Source: Oscillospiraceae bacterium | Lineage (GTDB): Bacteria > Bacillota > Clostridia > Oscillospirales > CAG-272 | DNA length: 8,931 bases | NCBI GenBank assembly: GCA_015065205.1 | Contig: SVQS01000023.1 | Span: 8,209-17,139, forward strand | Direction: 5' to 3' | Part shown: positions 1-5,233 of the stretch, one piece after another | Layout: every line of letters starts with the position of its first letter | Position numbering within the stretch: position 1 is the stretch's first letter | The notes under the pieces: generated by a model | The model's input: only the letters and a program-made list of their open reading frames with translations | The model's database searches: none | Told to the model about the DNA's origin: nothing | Program-made: the position numbers and the translations under genes

Positions 1-127
1 AAGCCTCGATTGCTTCAATCGAGGCGCAAATTTGCTCTGCAAATTCGCCGCGGGCGCACTTTGTGCGCACAAGGTTTCTCAAAACCAAATGTTCCACCAA
101 ACAAGCAAAGGGTGCCGCTTGGCACCC
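1..127. repeat. 127-bp palindrome-rich direct repeat, copy 1
   Basis: This block is identical, base for base, to 164-290; the unit period is 163 bp. It begins at the first base of the window, so it may extend further left. It is a string of small inverted repeats: a 10-bp stem with loop CTT at 3-25 (gcctcgattg/caatcgaggc), an imperfect gcaaatttgc/gcaaattcgc pair, a gcgcac/gtgcgc pair, and a left hairpin arm at 93-116 ending in gggtgcc. In this copy the right hairpin arm (from 121) matches only over ggcaccc and part of the next bases. It has no convincing coding content: the long open frames across it are by-products of the repeats and antisense tRNA. It resembles REP/BIME or MITE-like intergenic repeats in architecture, but I do not recognise the family. 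Confidence 0.9.
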
Positions 128-163
128 ATTTTGCTGATTGATGAATGTACGGGATTCTGAACC
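128..163 (-). pseudogene. Degenerate relic of a tRNA 3' end
   Basis: Read on the minus strand, this stretch aligns with the T-arm and acceptor 3' half of the neighbouring tRNA-Ala. Eleven bases (147-157, gtacgggattc) are identical to 310-320. An extra base (t158) interrupts the T-loop, gaacc (159-163) is retained, and the bases corresponding to the acceptor stem and CCA are eroded to roughly 70% match. No 5' half of a tRNA is present, so it cannot make a functional tRNA. It sits at the same place relative to repeat copy 1 as the true tRNA does to copy 2. It therefore looks like either a tandem duplication of tRNA-end plus repeat followed by decay, or an attachment-site-like partial duplication. 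Confidence 0.6.
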
Positions 164-290
164 AAGCCTCGATTGCTTCAATCGAGGCGCAAATTTGCTC
201 TGCAAATTCGCCGCGGGCGCACTTTGTGCGCACAAGGTTTCTCAAAACCAAATGTTCCACCAAACAAGCAAAGGGTGCCGCTTGGCACCC
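164..290. repeat. 127-bp palindrome-rich direct repeat, copy 2
   Basis: This is a perfect copy of 1-127, lying directly downstream (in the minus direction) of the tRNA-Ala gene. It carries the same inverted repeats: 166-188 (10-bp stem, loop CTT), gcaaatttgc/gcaaattcgc, and gcgcac/gtgcgc. It also holds the left arm and the start of the right arm of a long hairpin whose right arm runs on into the tRNA 3' end (see 256-307). Identity of the two copies across 127 bp, next to a strongly diverged 36-bp spacer, suggests recent duplication, gene conversion or insertion. Confidence 0.9.
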
Positions 291-307
291 TTTGCTTGTT
301 TGGTGGA
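256..307 (-). repeat. Perfect 24-bp hairpin that includes the tRNA 3' end
   Basis: Arms 256-279 and 284-307 are perfect reverse complements with a 4-base loop (280-283). The right arm covers the encoded CCA, the discriminator base and the last three acceptor-stem bases of tRNA-Ala. In the minus-strand transcript the tRNA would run directly into a stem that could pair its own 3' terminus with sequence about 30-50 nt downstream. It is not a classical terminator: no U-run follows the stem on the minus strand. It might act in tRNA 3' processing or as a transcript end, or simply be the scar of an inverted duplication. Confidence 0.75.
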
Positions 308-376
308 GCGTACGGGATTCGAACCCGTGACCCCAACACTGCCAGTGTTGTGCGCTCCCAACTGCGCTAACGCCCC
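301..376 (-). tRNA. tRNA-Ala (anticodon GGC)
   Basis: On the minus strand a complete 76-nt cloverleaf can be drawn. The acceptor stem is GGGGCGT/ACGCTCC (one G-T pair), with discriminator A at 304 and the CCA encoded in the DNA at 301-303. The D-arm has TAGCGC...GCGC, the anticodon stem is CAACA/TGTTG around loop CTGGCAG, giving anticodon GGC (alanine, GCC/GCU codons), and the T-arm is ACGGG TTCGAAT CCCGT. A strong promoter lies 18-46 bases upstream. The 3' end is embedded in the hairpin at 256-307, which is unusual. Confidence 0.97.
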
Positions 377-393
377 ATCCATTGAACACAGTT

Positions 394-422
394 ATTTTAT
401 CATACTTTGCTATAAATGTCAA
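394..422 (-). promoter_or_regulatory. Sigma-A promoter of the tRNA-Ala gene
   Basis: On the minus strand there is a consensus -35 TTGACA (417-422), a 17-bp spacer, and a -10 TAAAAT (394-399) preceded by TGA, giving an extended -10. The -10 box ends 17 bases before the mature tRNA 5' end, as expected for a tRNA with a short 5' leader trimmed by RNase P. Confidence 0.85.
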
Positions 423-453
423 GTATTTTTTGTCAGTAAATAAAAATATTGTG

Positions 454-942
454 TTAAGGAAGTGTTTTTTGATACGCCAACCGCTCATCTCCGTTTTCAA
501 GATAGATGATTCCGCAATACTGAAATCCGCGTTTTTGGAGCGCACGTTGCATAGGGAGATTGTTGCGGTGCGTGTCAATGCGCAAATTGTGGCAAAGCGC
601 AAAGCATTCGTCTATGCAGTGGCCGATGATGCCTCTGCCCTGCTCGGCAACGGCAATACGATGAATGACGCCATACGGTGCATCGTTTAGCCACTTTCCC
701 TCATGAATTTTGGCATACGTAGGCTCGCCGTCGAGTGAGAACATAAACACGGCGACGATTTCTCCGTTTTCTTCGGCAACATATCCAACACCGCGTTCCA
801 TATCCTCTCGTGCGGTGTCGATGTTGGGTGTTCCGCTATTCCATTGATTGGGATTTCCGCTCTCGCGCATAAAGCGCTTGGCGTTCTCGTAGATCTCGCC
901 GATGCGAGGAAGGTCGGCTTCGGTTGTTTTTCTAATTTTCAT
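454..942 (-). CDS. GNAT family N-acetyltransferase
   Basis: This 162-residue protein has the usual length of a single GNAT domain, which moves an acetyl group from acetyl-CoA to an amine. The N-terminal strand and helix (MKIRKTTEADLPRIGEIYE) are typical. Motif A, the pyrophosphate-binding loop, is visible at residues 93-107 (IHRIAV followed by QGRGIIG). Motif B follows at about 122-142 (RIDTHRNNLPMQRALQKRGF), with the Asn and GF usual in the family. No signal peptide or membrane segment is seen, so it is cytoplasmic. The substrate cannot be read from the sequence. The start is supported by a purine-rich site (AGAGGG, 947-954) just upstream and a promoter at 971-999. No hairpin terminator is seen before the tRNA promoter about 32 bases downstream, so some read-through into tRNA-Ala is possible. 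Confidence 0.9.
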   Translation of the reverse strand: MKIRKTTEADLPRIGEIYENAKRFMRESGNPNQWNSGTPNIDTAREDMERGVGYVAEENGEIVAVFMFSLDGEPTYAKIHEGKWLNDAPYGVIHRIAVAEQGRGIIGHCIDECFALCHNLRIDTHRNNLPMQRALQKRGFQYCGIIYLENGDERLAYQKTLP

Positions 943-970
943 AATTCCCTCTCTGCCTTGTTCTACTATC

Positions 971-999
971 AGTATACCATAAAAACAGCGGTGTGTAAA
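971..999 (-). promoter_or_regulatory. Promoter of the GNAT gene
   Basis: On the minus strand there is a -35 TTTACA (994-999), a 17-bp spacer, and a -10 TATACT (971-976) preceded by TGG (extended -10). It is divergent from the promoter at 1041-1069, with about 40 bp between the two -35 boxes. Confidence 0.75.
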
Positions 1000-1040
1000 T
1001 ATGTTTTTTAAAGTAACGCCTTTTCTTTTTCACAAAACGC

Positions 1041-1069
1041 TTGTAATTTGGCAAAAACCATGGTATAAT
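1041..1069 (+). promoter_or_regulatory. Promoter of the 7-TM membrane protein gene
   Basis: A -35 TTGTAA (1041-1046), a 17-bp spacer and a perfect -10 TATAAT (1064-1069) with an extended TGG. An in-frame upstream ATG at 1068 overlaps this -10 box and so would not be in the mRNA, which fixes the start codon downstream at 1116. Confidence 0.8.
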
Positions 1070-1115
1070 GAACTTTTCAAACCAACTGAATAATTTTAGC
1101 AAGGAGATTAAAAAC

Positions 1116-1835
1116 ATGAACTTTGAATACTTAACCGCATTAGCATTGCTCTGTCTGTTTTACGTAATTTCTATCTATCTAATGAAGTACATACATCATT
1201 TTCAGTTAGCTAACATTGTGTTTGGATTTGTGGTTTTCATTTTCTACGTCTGTCACAGCACCATTATTTACAAAAATGTTGGATTTAGCGATTGGAATTT
1301 TCAAAATACGTTGCCCGTGGCAAACGCAAGCCCGTTTATGTTCTCTTTGATGCCAATTATTATGATTTTACCCAAAAAGGTTAAAAAGCATTTTCACTTG
1401 CTCATTTCTCTACTCTTGGTGGCAATGTTTTTGGCTTCTGTTTTGGGTTGCATAAATAATGCATCTATCAACTACAAGTTCCATTTCCACTTTATTCTCG
1501 ATTACATAGCACACATTATCTTGTCGCTGTATGGAATTTTCTTGATTAGAAGCAAGCAAGTTGAGCTCACAACAAAGAATTGCTTAATCAGTTCTTCTAT
1601 TATTTTAGGCACTGCCACTGTTATGCTGATTTTGAATTTGATTTTCGACACATCTTTCTTCGGTCTTTCGCTCAGAGGCAAGCACAACATTTATAACAAC
1701 ATTTTAACAGATAACTCCTACGTATCTGCTCTATTGTACTATTTAGGTGCGATGCTTATGCTGTTTTTGGGATTCCTTGCTTGCAAGTTTTTCGCAAAAA
1801 ATCGTTTCACCATTACCAAAAAGGCAGAAAAATAA
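1116..1835 (+). CDS. Seven-helix integral membrane protein, YwaF/TIGR02206-like
   Basis: This 239-residue hydrophobic protein has about seven predicted membrane segments: near residues 5-25, 32-52, 71-86, 93-113, 124-144, 155-176 and 203-225. It ends in a short basic cytoplasmic tail (KNRFTITKKAEK). A Leu-Pro plus Asn motif before helix 3 (NTLPVANASPF), the His-rich entry to helix 5 (FHFHF) and the Asn/Tyr motif before helix 7 (YNNILTDNSYVS) resemble the uncharacterised YwaF/TIGR02206 family; this is recognition by eye, and the function is unknown. The start is set by an AAGGAG site (1101-1106), nine bases before the ATG, and by the promoter. The gene has its own promoter and terminator, so it is monocistronic. 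Its codons are more A/T-rich than those of neighbouring proS. Confidence 0.8.
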   Translation: MNFEYLTALALLCLFYVISIYLMKYIHHFQLANIVFGFVVFIFYVCHSTIIYKNVGFSDWNFQNTLPVANASPFMFSLMPIIMILPKKVKKHFHLLISLLLVAMFLASVLGCINNASINYKFHFHFILDYIAHIILSLYGIFLIRSKQVELTTKNCLISSSIILGTATVMLILNLIFDTSFFGLSLRGKHNIYNNILTDNSYVSALLYYLGAMLMLFLGFLACKFFAKNRFTITKKAEK

Positions 1836-1853
1836 ACCACTCGACAAAAAAAC

Positions 1854-1888
1854 AAAAAAGAAAAGCCGCTGTGTGGCTTTTCTTTTTT
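1854..1888. terminator. Bidirectional intrinsic terminator after the membrane protein gene
   Basis: Perfect 14-bp arms (1854-1867 and 1875-1888; aaaaaagaaaagcc with its reverse complement) enclose a 7-base loop. There are A-tracts on one side and T-tracts on the other, so it can work in both directions. It ends 21 bases before the -35 box of the proS promoter. Confidence 0.9.
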
Positions 1889-1909
1889 CTCTTTTCCCTG
1901 CAAAATCTC

Positions 1910-1938
1910 TTGACTTTTCCCCATTCTTGCGGTATAAT
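1910..1938 (+). promoter_or_regulatory. proS promoter
   Basis: A -35 TTGACT (1910-1915), a 17-bp spacer and a perfect -10 TATAAT (1933-1938). Transcription should start near 1945, leaving a leader of about 50 nt, too short for a T-box. Confidence 0.85.
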
Positions 1939-1957
1939 GATTACAATGTAAAATTAT

Positions 1958-1974
1958 GTCCTCTTGCAGAGGAC
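1958..1974 (+). promoter_or_regulatory. Small hairpin in the proS leader
   Basis: A 6-bp stem, gtcctc/gaggac, with a 5-base loop lies between the likely transcription start and the ribosome binding site (gtgagg, 1980-1985). It might stabilise the mRNA or affect initiation. No T-box or other known riboswitch motif is seen. Confidence 0.35.
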
Positions 1975-1994
1975 ACACTGTGAGGTTTTGTATT

Positions 1995-3437
1995 ATGGCA
2001 AAGAACAATGAAAAAATGGTTGACCAAATTACATCTATGGACGTTGATTTTGGTCAATGGTACACAGACGTAGTGAAAAAAGCCGAGCTGGCAGATTACT
2101 CCGGCGTGAAGGGCTGCATGATCTTCCGCCCCTACGGCTACGCGATTTGGGAGAACATTCAAAAGGATCTCGACGCACGTTTTAAGGCACTTGGTCACGA
2201 GAACGTTTATATGCCTATGTTCATTCCCGAATCTCTTTTGCAAAAAGAAAAGGATCACGTTGAGGGCTTTGCTCCCGAATGTGCTGTCGTTACCATCGGT
2301 GGGCAGAATCAGCTCCCCGAGAGATTGATCGTTCGCCCCACATCCGAAACACTCTTCTGCGAGCACTTCCGCAACATCATTCAATCCTATCGCGATCTGC
2401 CCAAGCTCTATAACCAATGGTGCAACGTTGTTCGTTGGGAAAAAACCACCCGCCCCTTCCTGCGTACCGCAGAATTCCTCTGGCAAGAGGGTCACACCAT
2501 GCACGAGACCGAGGAAGAAGCAAGACAGGAAACCTTGCAAATGCTCAAGGTTTATGAAGACTTCTATGCAGAGGCTCTCGCTATCCCCGCTTACACCGGC
2601 AGAAAGACCGAAAAGGAAAAGTTTGCAGGTGCCGAGGAGACCTACACCATTGAACCTATGATGCACAACGGTGTCGCTCTGCAAGGCGGTACCACCCACT
2701 ACTTTGGTGACGGCTTTGCAAAGGCATTTGACATCAAGTTTACCGCGCGTGACAACACGCTCAAATATCCTCACCAAACCTCTTGGGGCGTTTCTACCCG
2801 TTCCATCGGTGCCATTATTATGACGCATGGCGACGACAACGGTCTCATTCTTCCCCCTCGCGTAGCTCCTATTCAGGTGGTTATCGTTCCCGTAGCACAG
2901 CATAAGGAAGGCGTACTTGAAAAGGCAGCCGAGATCAAGGCAGAACTTTCCAAGACTCTGCGCGTCAAGCTCGACGACAGCGACAACTCCACCGGTTGGA
3001 AGTTTGCACAATATGAGATGAAGGGTGTTCCGCTCCGCCTTGAGATCGGTCCTCGCGATATTGAGAACAACTCCTGCGTTCTCGTTAGCCGCGTAACGCG
3101 CGAAAAGACATTTGTATCCCTTGACAACCTCGCAGAGGAAGTTGAAAAGGCACTGCAAAAGGTTCACGATGAGCTTTACAACCGCGCTCTCGAGAACAGA
3201 ACCAACCGCACCTATGAGGCGCGCACCTATGAGGAGTTCCTCGACACAGCTGCCAACAAAGAAGGCTACATTAAGGCAATGTGGTGTGGCGAAACCGAGT
3301 GCGAAGAAAAGCTCAAGGATGTCACCGGCGGCGTAAAATCCCGCTGCATCCCCTTCGTTGAGGATCACCTCGCAGACACCTGCGTTTGCTGCGGCAAGCC
3401 TGCAAAACACATGGTTATTTGGGGTAGACAATACTAA
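1995..3437 (+). CDS. proS: Prolyl-tRNA synthetase (short, archaeal/eukaryote-like type)
   Basis: Charges tRNA-Pro with proline using ATP; a cytoplasmic homodimeric class II synthetase. The 480 residues fit the short ProRS form, which lacks the roughly 180-residue editing insertion of the E. coli type. Class II motif 1 lies around residues 50-80, followed by the RPTSET loop (114-119). Motif 2 is at about 147-170 (RWEKTTRPFLR...EGHT) and motif 3 at about 265-291 (GVSTRSIGA...LPPRVAP). The anticodon-binding domain follows (about 292-395, including GPRDIENNS). The C-terminal zinc-type module has Cys 431, 436, 463 and 466, and the protein ends in Tyr, as in Thermus-type ProRS. The start at 1995 is chosen for the GAGG site nine bases upstream; the in-frame ATG at 1956 has no such site and lies beside the leader hairpin. 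It is monocistronic and convergent with the cysE-tmk operon. Confidence 0.98.
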   Translation: MAKNNEKMVDQITSMDVDFGQWYTDVVKKAELADYSGVKGCMIFRPYGYAIWENIQKDLDARFKALGHENVYMPMFIPESLLQKEKDHVEGFAPECAVVTIGGQNQLPERLIVRPTSETLFCEHFRNIIQSYRDLPKLYNQWCNVVRWEKTTRPFLRTAEFLWQEGHTMHETEEEARQETLQMLKVYEDFYAEALAIPAYTGRKTEKEKFAGAEETYTIEPMMHNGVALQGGTTHYFGDGFAKAFDIKFTARDNTLKYPHQTSWGVSTRSIGAIIMTHGDDNGLILPPRVAPIQVVIVPVAQHKEGVLEKAAEIKAELSKTLRVKLDDSDNSTGWKFAQYEMKGVPLRLEIGPRDIENNSCVLVSRVTREKTFVSLDNLAEEVEKALQKVHDELYNRALENRTNRTYEARTYEEFLDTAANKEGYIKAMWCGETECEEKLKDVTGGVKSRCIPFVEDHLADTCVCCGKPAKHMVIWGRQY

Positions 3438-3447
3438 TCAATCAAAC

Positions 3448-3483
3448 ACAAAAGGCAGAGATTCAAAATCTCTGCCCTTTTGT
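3448..3483. terminator. Bidirectional terminator between proS and the tmk operon
   Basis: The stem 3454-3463/3467-3476 (ggcagagatt/aatctctgcc), extended past one unpaired C by aaaa/tttt and ac/gt, has a 3-base loop. It begins 11 bases after the proS stop and four bases beyond the stop of the facing 40-codon gene, so it can end both convergent transcripts. Confidence 0.9.
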
Positions 3484-3486
3484 TAT

Positions 3487-3609
3487 TTAAGCCTTGTCTC
3501 TCTTTTTATAATCACCAAAATACCAAACAAGAGGAACGGTCAAAATTGCTACGCCAACAAGCGATACAATTTTGAGCCAAGCGACTGAATTTCCACAACA
3601 TAGATGCAT
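3487..3609 (-). CDS. 40-aa single-pass membrane miniprotein
   Basis: This short reading frame on the minus strand begins MHLCCGNSVAWLKIVSLVGV and ends FGDYKKRDKA. A hydrophobic stretch at residues 10-31 (AWLKIVSLVGVAILTVPLVW) is long enough for one membrane helix. The C-terminus is charged and mostly basic, and two adjacent Cys lie near the N-terminus. A good ribosome binding site (GAAAGGAAG) sits 6-7 bases before the ATG. The gene starts 37 bases after the tmk stop and ends just before a terminator, so it is the last gene of the cysE-tmk operon. I do not recognise a family and assign no function. That it is a real gene rests on the site, the helix and the fit between tmk and the terminator. 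Confidence 0.65.
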   Translation of the reverse strand: MHLCCGNSVAWLKIVSLVGVAILTVPLVWYFGDYKKRDKA

Positions 3610-3646
3610 AACGTTACTTCCTTTCTCTTTTTGAAAAATATCAAAA

Positions 3647-4264
3647 TTATTTACTGATCAACGCAACTATGTCAGCGTGAATTTCTTCTATTGGACGGTA
3701 CGCATTCACAATTTGAATGTTGTCGCGCTCGCGCAACTGTTCAAATACACGATAAAATTGGTTGCGTACTTGAGTGAGTTTTTCCTCGTTTTCATAAATC
3801 TCCTGCGTTGCGCGGTTGCGGTTGATGCGTGCCATGCTCTGCTCGGGAGTGAGGTCAAGAAAGATGCAAACGTCAGGGCGCATAATTTCGGGGCAATTCA
3901 GGTTCATATTGCTTACCCATTCGGGGTCGGTTCCGCTGCCCTGATACGCCAAAGACGAATAATAGTAACGGTCACAAATAACGTCGAAGCCATCAGCGAG
4001 CATTTTTTGAATTCCATTGACGGGATTGACATTGTGGTTTATGCGGTCAAAGACGAACATTGCCGCCATTTCGCATATTGTGCGCCGAGTTACGCCAGAC
4101 AAAGCATCACGCAAAAGTCCACCGCTAACCGTTTCGGTAGGCTCTGCCGTGCAGTAAACGGCTCTGCCCTGTTCGCGCAAATGCTTTGCCAAAAGATCGA
4201 TTTGCGTGGTCTTGCCTGCTCCGTCTATTCCTTCAAACACGATAAATTTTCCGCGTTCTTTCAT
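3647..4264 (-). CDS. tmk: Thymidylate kinase (dTMP kinase)
   Basis: Phosphorylates dTMP to dTDP with ATP in the dTTP pathway, in the cytoplasm. The 205 residues match the usual family length. Visible elements are the P-loop GIDGAGKT (12-19), an EPT motif (41-43) in place of the commoner REPGGT, a DR near 73 followed by NH, the substrate-binding DRYYYSSLAYQG (98-109), and a lid with several Arg around 146-151. The start follows an AAAGGAG site. The gene lies 12 bases downstream of cysE with no promoter between, so the two are co-transcribed. The pairing of cysE and tmk does not reflect a common pathway. Confidence 0.95.
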   Translation of the reverse strand: MKERGKFIVFEGIDGAGKTTQIDLLAKHLREQGRAVYCTAEPTETVSGGLLRDALSGVTRRTICEMAAMFVFDRINHNVNPVNGIQKMLADGFDVICDRYYYSSLAYQGSGTDPEWVSNMNLNCPEIMRPDVCIFLDLTPEQSMARINRNRATQEIYENEEKLTQVRNQFYRVFEQLRERDNIQIVNAYRPIEEIHADIVALISK

Positions 4265-4276
4265 TTCTTTTCTCCT

Positions 4277-5005
4277 TTATTCTTGCTTTGCTTTGAGCTC
4301 TGCTACCTCGGCGCGCAATTCTTCAATGGTGCGCCTCATACGGGCAAATTCTTGCGCAACGGGGTCGGGGATGTGAATGTGGTCAAGCTGCTCGTTGGCA
4401 ACCCTTACACCGTCGCGGCGAACGACCTTTGCGGGAATGCCCACTGCGGTGCAATTATCGGGTACTTCGTGCAATACGACCGCGTTTGCGGCAATTTTGC
4501 TATTATCTCCTACCTTGAGAGGACCAAGCACCTTTGCACCCGCTCCTACCATAACATTGTTGCCTAAAGTGGGGTGACGCTTGCCAACATCCTTACCCGT
4601 ACCGCCAAGTGTCACACCCTGATAAAGCGTGCAGTTGTCACCGATTTCGGTGGTTTCACCAATTACAACTCCCGAACCGTGGTCGATAAAGAAGTTTTTG
4701 CCAATGGTAGCACCGGGGTGAATTTCGATACCGGTCAAATGTCTTGCTGTTTGGCTGACGGCGCGCGCGGCAAAATAGTGCTTATTCTTTTGCAGGTTGT
4801 GTGCAAGACGATGCGCCATAATGGCGTGAACGCCCGAATAAAGCAAGAGGATTTCCGCCGTGCTTCGCGCGGCGGGGTCGCGTTCACGAACCGCCTGTAC
4901 AGTCTCTTTAAATTCCTTTTGCGTGCTGTCAATAGCGCGGGCAACCGAGCGTTCTGCTTGGCGTATTCCCTGCCCCACACGGCAAAATACGTTTTGCTTT
5001 TTCAT
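4277..5005 (-). CDS. cysE: Serine O-acetyltransferase
   Basis: Makes O-acetylserine from L-serine and acetyl-CoA, the first committed step of cysteine synthesis, in the cytoplasm. The 242 residues contain the helical N-terminal part (DPAARSTAEILLLYSGVHAI, 43-62) and a left-handed beta-helix of hexapeptide repeats (about 93-190). The catalytic His is in IDHGSG (His109), with the IGET and GVTLGGTG (130-137) loops and KRHPTLG. Glu94 in IEIHPG stands where E. coli CysE has its catalytic Asp, as in Bacillus-type enzymes. Residues about 214-242 form a charged heptad-like coiled coil. I chose the ATG at 5005, just after a TGGAGA site (5011-5016); an open frame extends to 5092 but runs through leader hairpins. 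First gene of the cysE-tmk-miniprotein operon. Confidence 0.95.
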   Translation of the reverse strand: MKKQNVFCRVGQGIRQAERSVARAIDSTQKEFKETVQAVRERDPAARSTAEILLLYSGVHAIMAHRLAHNLQKNKHYFAARAVSQTARHLTGIEIHPGATIGKNFFIDHGSGVVIGETTEIGDNCTLYQGVTLGGTGKDVGKRHPTLGNNVMVGAGAKVLGPLKVGDNSKIAANAVVLHEVPDNCTAVGIPAKVVRRDGVRVANEQLDHIHIPDPVAQEFARMRRTIEELRAEVAELKAKQE

Positions 5006-5020
5006 AAAAATCTCCATTCT

Positions 5021-5036
5021 GCCGCTGTGCGGCGGC
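5021..5036 (-). promoter_or_regulatory. GC-rich hairpin just upstream of the cysE ribosome binding site
   Basis: A 5-bp stem gccgc/gcggc (5021-5025 with 5032-5036; an alternative register uses 5029-5033) ends only a few bases before the TGGAGA site of cysE. It could influence access of ribosomes. Confidence 0.35.
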
Positions 5037-5049
5037 ACAAAACGATGGT

Positions 5050-5106
5050 GAAATTCCCGTGTCGCTTGCGACAAAAATGGGTTGGGTCCCATTTTTAGGG
5101 AATTTC
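5050..5106 (-). promoter_or_regulatory. Nested stem structure in the cysE leader (terminator-like inner hairpin)
   Basis: Perfect 9-bp outer arms (5050-5058, gaaattccc; 5098-5106, gggaatttc) enclose two further perfect hairpins. One is 5061-5072 (gtcgc/gcgac, 2-base loop) and the other 5073-5096 (aaaaatggg/cccattttt, 6-base loop). Together they would fold as a three-way junction. Read toward cysE, the larger hairpin ends in a run of five U, like a weak intrinsic terminator inside the leader. This could be an attenuator or a palindromic intergenic repeat. No T-box, S-box or other known riboswitch signature is apparent to me. Confidence 0.55.
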
Positions 5107-5108
5107 GT

Positions 5109-5155
5109 GCGTGAAAGAGGTGCGTTTGGGCTTTTTGATCACGAAACTTTCACGC
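5109..5155 (-). promoter_or_regulatory. Upstream long stem in the cysE leader with a competing pairing
   Basis: Arms 5109-5117 and 5147-5155 (gcgtgaaag/ctttcacgc) form a perfect 9-bp stem early in the leader. The next bases of the transcript (TTTCGTG, 5139-5145) can instead pair with CACGAAA (5103-5109). That pairing overlaps the outer stem of the downstream nested structure, so the two folds exclude each other. This is the arrangement expected of a switching leader, but it is inference from base pairing alone. Confidence 0.4.
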
Positions 5156-5183
5156 TACCCTCCGTGGATAATCTCTATTTATT

Positions 5184-5212
5184 ATTATACACAATTTGAC
5201 GCTTTTTGTAAA
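5184..5212 (-). promoter_or_regulatory. Promoter of the cysE-tmk operon
   Basis: On the minus strand there is a -35 TTTACA (5207-5212), a 17-bp spacer and a perfect -10 TATAAT (5184-5189). The predicted start is near 5177, leaving a leader of about 170 nt before the cysE ATG, unusually long compared with the other genes here. Confidence 0.85.
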
Positions 5213-5233
5213 TACCTTTTTATAAAAAGCTAT

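Noticed and set aside
1..290. Possible CRISPR array because of the perfect repeats.
   Set aside because: The two units are 127 bp with a 36-bp spacer that is a tRNA relic. This is neither the size nor the regularity of CRISPR repeats, and no cas gene is near.
15..443. Open frames across the repeat region on both strands, up to 195 codons.
   Set aside because: They run through the palindromic repeats and antisense to the tRNA (the typical GFEPVTP-like artefact), differ in every frame, and have no ribosome binding site.
1068..1115. Upstream in-frame ATG for the 7-TM protein.
   Set aside because: It lies inside the -10 box of the gene's own promoter, and the ATG at 1116 has an AAGGAG site.
1956..1994. 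Upstream in-frame ATG for proS.
   Set aside because: It has no ribosome binding site and borders a leader hairpin; the ATG at 1995 gives the normal N-terminus.
1941..3431. A 496-codon open frame antisense to proS.
   Set aside because: It is a shadow of the proS frame; proS has all class II synthetase motifs, a promoter and a ribosome binding site.
3677..4567. A 296-codon plus-strand frame over tmk and the end of cysE.
   Set aside because: It is antisense to two well-supported genes and has no ribosome binding site or recognisable domain.
5006..5092. Longer N-terminus for CysE starting at 5092.
   Set aside because: The extra codons run through the hairpins of the leader and resemble no CysE sequence; the ATG at 5005 has a TGGAGA site.
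5006..5177. T-box or S-box riboswitch upstream of cysE.
   Set aside because: I found neither the T-box core (like AGGGTGGNACCGCG) nor S-box core sequences on reading the leader; only unnamed stems are reported.
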